Positions 47,429 through 58,000 of a stretch of DNA of 64,000 bases are shown here, in pieces; positions within the stretch are counted from its first letter, which is position 1; each line of letters starts with the position of its first letter. The DNA comes from Tribonema minus (taxonomy: Eukaryota > Sar > Xanthophyceae > Tribonematales > Tribonemataceae). The DNA lies in the NCBI GenBank assembly GCA_017506865.1, contig JAFCMP010000534.1, forward strand, positions 186,001 to 250,000, read 5' to 3'. The notes beneath the pieces were generated by a model. That model saw nothing but the letters and a program-made list of their open reading frames with translations, searched no databases and was not told the origin of the DNA. The translations under genes and the position numbers were made by a program.

Positions 47429-50400
47429 AGGTGTCCTCCCTGGCCAACAGCACCGCCGCGCTCGTGTCCTCGCGGCGCGAGCCGTCCTCGGAGCCCCTCG
47501 CCCCCCAGGACGTCAACGACATCGCTCAGCGCGTGACCACCTTCGGCACGGCGGTCGGCCAGGGCACAAAGGTCGTGCAGGAGGCGGCGTCGGCCGCAGG
47601 AGACTACCTCGGTCAGCGCTTGGAGGGGCTCAAGGGGGCGAACCTCACGCTCAATGTGTCGGTCACGAATATGACGCAGGTGGACTGGAGCGTGGGGGTG
47701 CAGGGGGGGAAGCCGGGGGCGGAGGTGCCGGACCTGCGCGAGCTCGTGCGGCTGCCGGAGGTCAAGGCGGTGCTGGCGGAGGTGGAGAAGGTGCGCGCGC
47801 GCGCTGAGCGATGATACCATGGTTTGAGCAATACAGTAGGCACTACATATTGTACGAGCTGTGTACGGCATAGCAACCAAACACGTCACCGACCTCTGTG
47901 CACACATATAGGTGAAGTTTTGTCAAGCGAATGTACACAGTTCCTGTCAACACTTGTGCTATTATATGATGCATGCCCATGCCTAATGCAGTCACATCCA
48001 AGTATCTGTGCTCACAGGCTGTTTCAAGCAGCTGCCTGTGGCCCTTGGTCACTTCATGCAGGCAAAGCATGTCCATCACGTTCTGGCAACGGCTACCTGG
48101 CAGCGCAGGCTCTCTCAAAGCACCGTATTATTTGCTCTCTGCGCAGGTTCGCCAAGCTTGGAACGACGTGGCAGTGGCCCTGCCGGAGCCCTTACCGCCG
48201 CTGCCCAACATCACCGACATGGCGTCAAAGGCGTTACTTCAACCCGCGGAGCAGGCTGCAGCGGTGCGTCAACTTCAAGGGGCGCTCCGGGGCATCCTGG
48301 ACTTGAACCAGACGACCGACGGGCCGATGGTTCACTCGGGGTTCAGGCAGGCGTACACCGCCGTGCGCGCGTCCATCATGGATGTGCTCTCGGAGGCCAT
48401 GGGAGGAGGTGAGCGATGCTGCGCTGCGATAGCCTGTAACGGAAAACGGGTGCTGCTACTTATGGTTTGGTGCGGTTGCAGGCGGAGGGTGGTGGAACAA
48501 ATGCATTCTTAACATCACTATAGATGCGGCAGTGCCCCCTTCGCGCGTGCGTTGCGCCAGATGTTGACTCACACACGTCGAAGCTTCGTTATGCATCAGG
48601 TCAACGCTCATCGCGCCTCATGGCACTTATGCCATGCCGTGCAGACCGATGATAAGCCGTATTGTCATGGCGCAGCGCCTTCCGTCTGATGTTCCGCCCA
48701 AGCATTGCAACTTGATGTTCAGTCTCCTAGTGATTGAAGTACGTGAAGGTCGTGATGCATGTGTTTAACGCTCACCGCGTCTCATGACCCTTGTGCCGTG
48801 CCGCTGCAGACCAGTGATGGACTGTGTCGCCATTGGCGCAGCGCCTTCCGTTTGATGCACGAAGGCACTGCAACCTGATGTTAAAGTCTCACACTATTTG
48901 AACTACATCAAGCTCGTGATGCATGTGGCCAGCGCTCTCCGCGTCTGATGGTGCTTGTGCCATGCAGCTGCAAACCAATGATGGACCTGCAAACCAATGA
49001 TGGGCCTCGTCCTCATGGCGCAGCGCCTTCCGTTTCATGCATGAAGGCACTGCAGCTTGGTGTTGAAGTCTCTCACTACTTGAAGCACGTTCAGCTCTTG
49101 ATGCATCAGGTCAGCGCGCTCACTGCGTCTCATCGTGTCTGTGCCATGCCGCTGCAGAGGAAGCCGACGTGGGGGACTGGCACGTGTACTGCACTGGTCA
49201 CTCACTGGGGGGTGCGCTGGCAACGCTGGCAACGCTGGACATAGCCAGAGGCGGGATCCGAGGCCAGCAGCCCAAGGCGGTCACGGTGGGTGCCTGGCCG
49301 AGCATTACTGCCAGTTGAACAGCGCGCCACCAACTCTGATGCAATCTGAGATGCGTGTGGTCATTTGCATGGCGGCACATTGGGCCAGAGAAAGTTTTTA
49401 AGTTTGCAGTGCTTCTGTGGTGACCTGACAGATGGCGGCGGTGCGGGCCTGCGTGAAGGCCTGGCAGACATCCCTTGTCATACACGGGCATCGGCGAACG
49501 TGCAGGTCTTCTGTCTTGCTTGAGGCCCCCCTCATTCCCAGTGCATTCACACTATTGAACTTGAAGTAGCAGTCTAATGGTGACCAGCACGGCAGCCACC
49601 GCGTCCGTAGCATGAGGCGTAATACACTTTCACAGCCGGCATCATTCTCTCTGCGGTGGCCATACCCACAAGAACTTCAACATTGAAGTACTCCTCCCAC
49701 TATACCCTGCAGCTATCACCCGCAGAGCACCCATACACGCTCACGTCACGCTCTGCCGTCCCGGATCGCAGATGTACAACTACGGCAGCCCGCGCGTCGG
49801 CAACAAGGCCTTTGTTGAGCTGTACAACCAGCTCAACGGCGACAGCTTCCGCCTCGTCAACAACCTGGACATTGTGACGAGCCTGCCGCGCCAGGCGCTG
49901 GCGTCCATGCTGGCGGAGTACGATCACGTTGGGCGCACTGTGGTGGTGGACCATGAAGGCAAGTGCTGCAGGGGCTGTTGTATTTCATCAGGAAAGATGG
50001 TGCACGTGTTGAACGCTGCGTGATGAGAAGCGCCACAGTAGAGCTTCTGCACCAGCACAGCCAGTGAAGACCACTGTTTGGTATCCCAGGGATGTCCCTG
50101 ACAGCTACTGAATGTGCAAATATTTAAAGCACTTCCACCATGCTCAACCCAATGTGCGATAAAAGCTGTGCATTGGTCATTGATGAATGCGCAGGTATTC
50201 GTTCATCAATCAATGCATTCACTCATTCATTCGCTGCGCATCTGCGCCTTGAGCGTGCAGGCGTCCCCGGCAATGTATGGGTGGAGGGCATTGACGAAGG
50301 GGAGTGCCCCGTGCGCTTGCGCGACGCTGCGCGCGCACAGAAGGGCCTGATTGAAACGGAGATGGCGCTGCTCCAGTCCATCGTGGCGGGCGAGGCGGTG

Positions 50401-50967
50401 TCTCAGCATCTCGAACCGTAAGTTGAAGTTGTCATGGAAGTTAGCAAGCGCTGTTGGCTCCACTGTCGTGCACGGTCTGTGTTTGGCCCCCTGGCCGCTC
50501 TTGGTCAGCATAGATGCATACGCAAGCTCAGAGCGATTGGTGTTTGGTGTTGTCGGTTTGCTGGGGAATTCACAAGCAGCATTTTGCGTGGCCGAGCTCG
50601 TCATAATCACCGTGGCTGATTATGGTTAAGCAGGTCTTCACGGCAGCCACCTCGATGGTCACTCAACGGCTGTTACCTTGCTGGTGGCACCGCCGCACTC
50701 TCAACAACGTCCATGTCACGTTTCTGTTTGCTGACGCCTCACATCTGCTCTCACTCTTGCCTTTGGAACACCATACCGGTACTCACCATTGCGCGCTCTA
50801 CCTCGCTGCTGTCCTTGATGCCTGAACGTGCCACTGTTCTCGCACTTGCTTGCCCCTGCAGGTACTACTTCGTGGCGCTGTGCGCAGCTGTGGGCCTCGA
50901 TCCGCCAGAGCAGTTTGCAGCGCTGCGCTCGTCCGATGGGCCCTCAAACTGGGTATGGACGGCATGA
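42076..50967 (+). CDS. C2-domain lipase class 3 (triacylglycerol/galactolipid lipase-like)
   Basis: Ten exons join in phase to 971 residues: 42076-42523, 42736-43301, 45344-45911, 46734-46867, 47431-47790, 48147-48408, 49158-49285, 49772-49958, 50261-50417, 50862-50967. The N terminus has a signal peptide (LLLLLLLATLACCW) and then a Ser/Pro/Arg-rich stretch, compatible with bipartite plastid import or secretion. Residues ~150-330 form a C2-like membrane-binding domain. The lipase-3 fold follows: AFRGTSHWRD at ~378, nucleophile elbow GHSLGGA at ~793, LDIVTSLP with the likely Asp at ~854, and YDHVGR with the likely His at ~871. About 415 residues lie between RGT and GHSLG, where the family usually has well under 100. 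The extra part is Gly/Ala-rich and helical. Intron 8 starts with GC (GAAG|GCAAGT). Substrate not predictable. Confidence 0.93.
43721..43836 (-). repeat. Dispersed ~115-bp repeat, copy 3 (inverted)
   Basis: Reverse complement of copies 2 and 4, within lipase intron 2. Read on the plus strand it gives [20 protein letters not shown]; copy 4 on its minus strand gives a similar MVRRRCLPPITVVTAAAA, so part of the family may once have been coding. Confidence 0.85.
44434..45018 (-). pseudogene. AT-rich fragment resembling the C-terminal part of a reverse-transcriptase-type polyprotein
   Basis: A 194-residue frame, much more AT-rich than everything around it. It contains NYLDLQIKV, FTIDLYDKLRHMPVF, IRYGVFWSQLYRFARII and KYTKVHNRHH. 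This order (FLDL..., YDKR-like, YGVF.SQL.R..R, a K/R-rich helix) resembles a module found behind reverse transcriptases in some animal and protist retroelements. I recall the pattern but cannot name the clade. It lies antisense in lipase intron 2 and lacks the catalytic RT part, so it is probably a dead insert from another source. Confidence 0.5.
47245..47465 (+). repeat. Duplicated acceptor of lipase exon 5 with two poly(C) tracts
   Basis: 47245-47355 and 47357-47465 are tandem copies. Each has CCTTCC.CCTG.AGAGCGC, then a poly(C) run (47283-47299; 47393-47428, about 36 C), then AG|GTGTCCTCCCTGGCCAACAG. The first copy keeps a usable acceptor, but its frame ends after about 15 codons at TAG (47367). 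Confidence 0.9.
48600..49157 (+). repeat. Tandem array ending at the lipase exon 7 acceptor
   Basis: Three to four diverged units of about 155-185 bp fill most of the 749-bp intron. Each has GCGCAGCGCCTTCCGTTTGATG, then CACTGCAACTTGATGTT, GAAGT.., TGATGCAT and TCATGG..CTTGTGCCATGCCGCTGCAG. The last block is the true acceptor (49157); earlier versions are at about 48629-48644, 48790-48807 and 48957-48974. Confidence 0.85.
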
Positions 50968-52057
50968 ACTCAACACGGTTGCAGCGTCATCTCGACAGCC
51001 CACGAGATGGGCAGGGCCGGCGACAGTCAGCGTGGCTGCTGCTGCTGCGGAGGAGTACTATGCGAGGGTTGAAGCGTGGATGTATGTTTCAGGCACACGA
51101 AGGCAGGACGGCAGACAGGGGCGCGAGCTGCAAACTATGCATGCAAGGGAACCAGGCAGAAACCCTGGCGCGCTGACGGCCGTTGACATGCTCGCGGCGT
51201 GCGTTGAGTCGGTACGCTGGCTGGGGTGCCCCCCAAGTATTTATGTTCCTGGCTCACTCCACGTTCTTGTTGATATTGAGTTACGTCATGGTGTGATGTC
51301 GGTGCGCGGACTCGCACACATGACACACACATACCAAAAGCGAAAGCGCCGGACCACACAGGAGAGGCTGTACAGTCGGGACCTCAACCGTGATGCCTTG
51401 TAGCACACAAATAATGTTCAAATAGGAACCGGCGCATACTTAATTATTGATTGCATCCCTCATGGAAGGCTCTGTCTTGCTGTATGATGTTGATGAATGT
51501 TTGCAACCTGACAACCTGACAAATGTAGACGTGCATGTTTGCAACCTGACGACAATGGTGTAGCAGTTCATTGACCCCTGGCCCTTTCCTTGGATGTCAA
51601 GTTCATTGATCCCTGGCTCTTTCCTTGATTATCCACATGTCAAAACGCTTTGGGAATTTTATGCACGTTGTGCTTGGGCAGGTGACAAAAAACAGGTCAG
51701 CCATCAGGTCATACGCCTCTCTGATCTGACACACTTACTTACATGCACGACAGAGCTCCGAGCGATGTTCACTCCGCACATGACTAAGTGACTGCCATCA
51801 TAGAGCGGACGAGACAGACAATGTGGAACTGCTGAACAGCTGAGTGTATCATTGTTCCAGAAAAAAACTTCAAGCTGTTCTTGTCAACGAAGCATTCAGC
51901 CTGCCTCAAGTTCAACCAGAAATGATGATGACGCGCCATCATGCCGCACACACACACACACAGAGGGAGGTTCAGTGGTGCTGCAAACATGCCGCCAGAT
52001 GCTGCCTTGAGAAGCTGGCGTGCCCTGCTTCATCAGCGCGTCCCCCCGGCCTGACAG
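50968..52057. other. Intergenic region, no supported gene
   Basis: Between the lipase stop and the first supported exon of the SNF2 gene. It may hold the unseen first exon(s) of that gene. A short (AC)n run is at 51946-51963. Confidence 0.4.
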
Positions 52058-55000
52058 AGCACCTCAACATCGATATTGCGCAGCTACTTCGAGCACGCCA
52101 GCGTCCAGGATGCCCGCGACATATATCTGGAAGGCACGGCAAGTGCGGTGCTCGCCGCCGTGACGTCTACGGCCACTGCTACGCCGGCGCAGCTTCCTGA
52201 GCAGATCGCCCCCTGGAAGCGAGCTGCCATTTCTCATGCAGTCACCGAAGCTCTTGCAACCCTGAGTGGGGCGCACGGCGACATCCAGATCCCTGCGCTC
52301 GGCCAACAGCCCGCTGGTCCCGCAGACGTAGCGGAGGACGGTCAGCAACACCACGCGCAGCAGCAGCACCAGCAGCACCAGCTCCAGCACCAGCAGCACC
52401 AGCACCAGCACCAGCAGCACCAGCCTGAGCAGCAGCAGCAGCTGCATCAGCAGCTCCCGGAGCCAGATACTGACAGCGGAGATGAATCAGACATGGAACC
52501 CCTCGGCAACGCCGAAGATGCGCAGCCCCAGGCCATTGTTTATGACATGTCCGCAGCGATGGGCGCCGCCTTTGCAGCTGCGCACCTCGACTGGGTTGCG
52601 AGGATTTGCCTCAACGCCACCACGGAGGTCAACGATGAGCTGTCGAAGCTCGCGACGGGGGTTCCGTGTGTCAACGCGGTTCTGTACAACCACCAAGCTG
52701 CGTTCCTCTCGTATGCATGCCGGCTGGAGTCGGAGTACGGCACCGCTGATGCGCCCACCAAAACCCGATGGCAGTGCTCAATGATGACTGCGGGCTCGGC
52801 AAGACGCTCGCCGTCATTGCCCTTGTCTTGTCGTCGCTTCGGCAGGACTGGGAGCCCTTCACATACCCAACAGAGGGCGGCGTTGAGGCAGCACCCGACA
52901 CACACCAGCAGACTTGCTGGTGCAGCCGCAAGGTGTTCGCCAAGGACAGCCACGAGAAGTGCCAGTGCTGCCAAAAGCGCATGCACACGGAGTGTTGGGA
53001 AGCGCTCTTTTTGCGAGCGCGCTGGCATTCCTGCAAACACGCGTGGATGGTGCATCAGGTCAGTAGCCGGGCATGTGCCGAACAGGTACTGGAGTAGTAG
53101 AGCGCAAAGTACAGGGCAGCCTTGCTTACAGCAGTAACTTTCAGTAATGTTCATTTGCTATGCTAGCTAGTTGGGCCATCAGCGTTGTCCTCATTTGCTT
53201 GAATCTCAACTTGCGACTATGCTGCTGAGGTAAGACATGCCATGGGGGATGTCGCGACGCACATGTCGGATAGCCTGAGAAACACTCTCAAATATGCAAG
53301 AGGGCAGGCCTGATGTTTTGCTCTCTGCGACATGACCACTCAGCCATACTTTCCGCTCTTCACTGTGCCCTTCCTTTGTGCACTCAGGTGTGTCAATGCC
53401 GCGATGCTGTGGCGCGAGCCGATGCGCCTGCGCTCTGCCGCGACGCTCGTGGTGGTGCCGCAGGCTCTCATTTCACACTGGAAGAAGGAGCTGCGCACGC
53501 ACTGCGACGTGCACGATGACGATGACACCCACCTTAAAGGTGGTGGTGGCGGCAGCGGCGGCAGCAGTGGCGGCAGCAGCGATGCTAACGGAGGCAGCAG
53601 CAGCAGCGGCGGAGGTGGTGGCAGTCAGAAGCGTGACATGCGCAAGCGAGTTCAATTTGTGGAGTACAAGGGCATCGAGTACATCACCAAGCACGGCAAC
53701 TCATCCGACATGCGCCTGTTGCACCCCGGTGAGCTGAGCCGCTACGACATTGTGCTGGTCAGCACGGAAACGCTGGGGCGCGAAATGGCGCACACAGATC
53801 AGACAGTGCTGCATGGAGGGCGCGAGCAGCGGAACGTTCACCGCAGCTCGGCAGGCGGCATCGAGTTTCCCAACGAGGACAGCGGCTTCGGCACCAGGTC
53901 ATGTGGACGCACAAAACGTGTGACCGCGAGGGCTGTCCAGTCTGCGTGCAGGTACGACGTACTTCTAGAGGCAGCATTCCGCAATCTTTGCTCCCAGATG
54001 CGAATGCTGAGAGTTCAGCGTGCCTCCAGAATGTTGACGTTCATTTGTTTTCTTGGACGCTTTCAAGAGATTCACATTCCTGAGATGACTGCGCGTCGTT
54101 TTTCAGACGTGGGGGAGCAAATGCCCAATTGAGATGAATGGTCTGCTGCTCAATTGCAAGTGCTCTTGGCCTTTGAGTGCGATACAAGTGGAAGCACCTT
54201 GATACTTTATTATTTACATAGCAAGCTGAACCTTGAGGACATGGTTGATAATGGTGGGACATGCACTTTCTATCTATCCAAACTTTTAGGCGCACGCACC
54301 ACTTCATCTTGAAGTTGTATATTATGTCCTGGACCGCATGGGCTGTGCGCACGATAAATCGGGCTTGCAATAACTAAATCGTGAAGTTGAACTGAGTTTC
54401 AGAGACAGATGTATCTCATCTAAGGTTTACCGATAGTGCGTGCTCAATGCGCAGCATGTGAACTATCGCTTTGACTGTCCGTCGTCTTGGCTCATCTTTG
54501 ATTGAACACACGATGGGAGCGATGATAGCACCCGTAGACATACATAATATTTCGGGAGTTGATCCTGGCACAGTGAGCAACGCAACCTCTCATCAAGACT
54601 TTAACCGGTCGCAACATGTGACTCTCCGCCTGCGCATGTCTGCAGTGGCCAGTTTCAGCGCCTAGCGTCGCCCCTCCTCTGCCTCGACTGGCTGCGCGTC
54701 GTGCTCGACGAGGCCGACTGCCAGCGTCGCTGCGGGCCCCGTGAGCGCGCCTTCATGCGCGACCACATGCATCGCCGCTACAGCTACGCCATGAGTGGCA
54801 CGGTAACAGGCTCCGACATCGACATGTGCAGCATGGATGGCCTGTGTGCCATGCTCAGCATCGTGCCCGGGGCGGAGAAGCTGAGGAAGCGGTTTGACGA
54901 ACGTGCCGCCCGGACTAAGAGTGCGCTGGCGAGGCTTGGTCCGCAGGATGCGCGCGCGGAGAACCAGGAGGTCATGGCAGCGGTTTTGCGCGTCATGACC

Positions 55001-58000
55001 CGCAATGTCACATGGGCCGTCCGCAAGCTCAAGGTCAGCCTGAGGCACATAAACTGGATCCGCACCACTTTCTAGTCAGGAAATGTTCATGGTGTAGAGA
55101 TCAGACTCTACTGATGTTAAGCGTAACGGTCAATGAGACCTTGAAGGATGCTGGTGCATACCATTGTGAACAATGGTTCACATTGGGCTCCAGATCTGAT
55201 GATCATAAATCCGATCGGTGTGCCTTCATGTCACATGTGCATTAGTCACATGTAGATGTCACATTCTGTGAATGGACTCATCGCAGCACACCCTGTGCAT
55301 GGGCTCATCGCAGCACATGATCGACCCCCTGATCCGGGTAACTACCCTCTCAGAGTTCTTCAAATTTGCTTTGTGATAGCGCCGCAGATGCAGAGCGGTG
55401 GGTTTACAGGCCAGACCCACTCCCAAAATGTGACCCCTGCTGTATACACTGCCTTTTGGTATTTGTTGCCTTGCGTTTATCGACGACCACATGGCAAGTA
55501 CATGTGAGCGCATGCTATGTGCAGCACAGCATAGCTGCCACAAGAACTGGTTGATGTCTGTTGTCAAGTCCGAATGCACCAGGCGAAGCCATTTATTTGA
55601 CGTGTCAGAGCAAGAGTGCTGCCTCACAGCAGTACAGTTCATGTCGCTGCATGGCAGTTTCTCACCATGACTGATCTGAACCAGCGAGGCACTCGCGGTT
55701 CCACATTGCAGTGTCTTGCGTCACGGAGCACAGTCTTGCTTCAAGTGCACGCCCGTCTTCGCTGGAGGCTCCTCAGAAGCTGGCGCGCACGCGGTGCAAG
55801 GCTGCCAGACCCGACTCGAAAAGCCTCTCTCTCGCGCTTACCTGCCCCCCCCCTCAGGGAAGCTTCTGGCGCTGCTCCTACCAGCTGCAGCTGCGCGACC
55901 TCAACATGGAGGCCATGCGCATTGAGTCGCGCGTGGTCGAGCCCAGCGCCTTTGACGCGCAGGTGTACGCGCTGGCAGTGCGCGTGCGCGAGGCAGCGCC
56001 GCGCAAGGCAACAGGCGTCAACGACGTGCGCTGGCGCGCCGCCAACGACGTGGCGCTGTGGAAGCCGGACAAGGCCGACACTCTGGTCCCTGCGGACCGC
56101 TTTGACGAAGCGCTGAACGCTCGCTGCTACGTGTTCCTGGAGTCTAAGGTCAGCCGCTGCTGGACTCATGTCATTTGTGAGATTAAGCGGCAGGGTATAA
56201 GGTGGGGATGACTCAATTGTGATATGTCTACTTCCTCGCTTGAGTACTGCAGCCATTGACCTACCTGCAACAAACACTTCGTCAGATCATGTTTACAAAG
56301 TGTTAAGTAGCGCATTCCTGTGACAGATTGTGGTGTAGCCGAGTTCAATATGCATGGGCAGGTGCTTCACATTTACCAGATGCAAAGACTGGTTGAAGGT
56401 ATAGCATGAGGCGCTGGGGACATTAAGTTTGGGAGGGGGGCTAGTCTCTCAATCTCTCTACTTTTTCCAGGGCGCAGTTGCACTCCCGCGCTTCAGAAAC
56501 GCGCCATCACCCAGGTATGCATGATGGTTACAAACTGCGGTGGCAACAGCATTCAGCCTGTTGTGGCCAATGTGCCCCAAACCACACTTCAAGTTCAAGT
56601 CGCCGCTATTTATTGAAAACCGCGCGCAGGGCAAGGCAAGCGCTTGTGGAAAATGCTATGTATTCCTTGTAGAGGGGCAAAGTGGATTCTTCAATTAGGA
56701 TAGTGGCACTCCTTAGGCTCTTTTACTTCATACTTGACACGATTTGTCTTACAAAACACAAAACACAACATTGGGCTTTGAGGTAAGCCATGTGGTGCTG
56801 TTGCCGCACGAGCCTTGGCTGCAGGTATGGGCCGAGCGCGTGGCCTCTGCTTGCAATCTAAAGTTACTTACTGAGCGGCACTGCTCAGAGTACTTTCATT
56901 CACAGTCAACATTGAGTGGCCTGAAATCTGTGCGGCGGGTGTTGTGGGTATACCCTGCTTTTCATTCACAGTCAAACTGAGTGACTCGAAACTTGCGCTA
57001 CAGGTGTCGTGGGTGTACCCTGATGTATACTCATCGGCAAGCTGAATCCGCATGGACTGCAGCACGGTATACACACCATTCTATCAATTATTGCCCTGCC
57101 CCAGCTGCCGCCACCCGCATGCCGCGCAAGCCCATGATTCCAGCCCTGGTTGATCATTGTCGATCAGCCTGACCCTGACGCTGATGTCACGGTTGCACCA
57201 AGCCCTGCCTTCCACACTCACTGAACCCTTGCCCCTCACCCTCACTCGTGTGCCTGACCAAAGCCTCAGGTCAACAGCTGATTAGGGCTAGCGATTAGCA
57301 CTCATGCCAATGGCGCCCATACAGGGCCAACCTCAAGCTGTCAGATGTGAATGATGTGCTGATGTCACAGGCGCAGGACGCATTCGACTTCGCCATGGCG
57401 CTGGGCGAGCTGCACGCGCTGGGGCACACCAACACGGCGGGCGCGGCCATCGTGCGCCCCAGCCTGCGCAGCGCCATCATGTGGTTCGGCGACGCGCAGA
57501 AGATTGCGGACGAGTGCGAGGGGCACGACCAGTGGATCCCCGCAGAGCATCGCGACGTGAACTGGTCCTCGCCGTTGGAGGCGGCTGTGCTGCGCTGGAA
57601 GGGCATCGCGTGCACTCGCCGAGGCGCGTCGCATGGCCAGGTCAGCGACAATGGATGTCGATGACCCTTATTGCGTATGGTCTGCTGTGCGTCGAGGATT
57701 CTGGTGAGGGTAGGGTTAGGGTCAATGTCAGAGTTAGCATTGGGGTGAGGGTTAGGGGTAGGGTCAGGGTCAGAGTTAGGGTTAGGTTTAGGGCCAGGGT
57801 CAGGGTTAGGGTCAGGTTCGACGTGCTTGGCGACAACTCGCACTGCCAAGGCGTTGCAAGTGCACTTGCGCTGTAGTCTATGTGTGTGCACCACCTTGAT
57901 ACATACAGCACAGCTGACTTGTCTCCCCCGTAACATTTGTGTTGAAGTAAGCTGCGATGACCCATAGATGACCAATGCACCGCACAGAGACATGCTTGCA

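Noticed and set aside
47389-47814. Proline-rich start at 47389 as a separate protein
   Set aside because: The prolines come from the poly(C) pyrimidine tract before the acceptor at 47430; the rest is lipase exon 5.
48600-49157. CRISPR-like array
   Set aside because: Eukaryotic intron, units of ~165 bp that diverge throughout, and no conserved short repeat with unique spacers.
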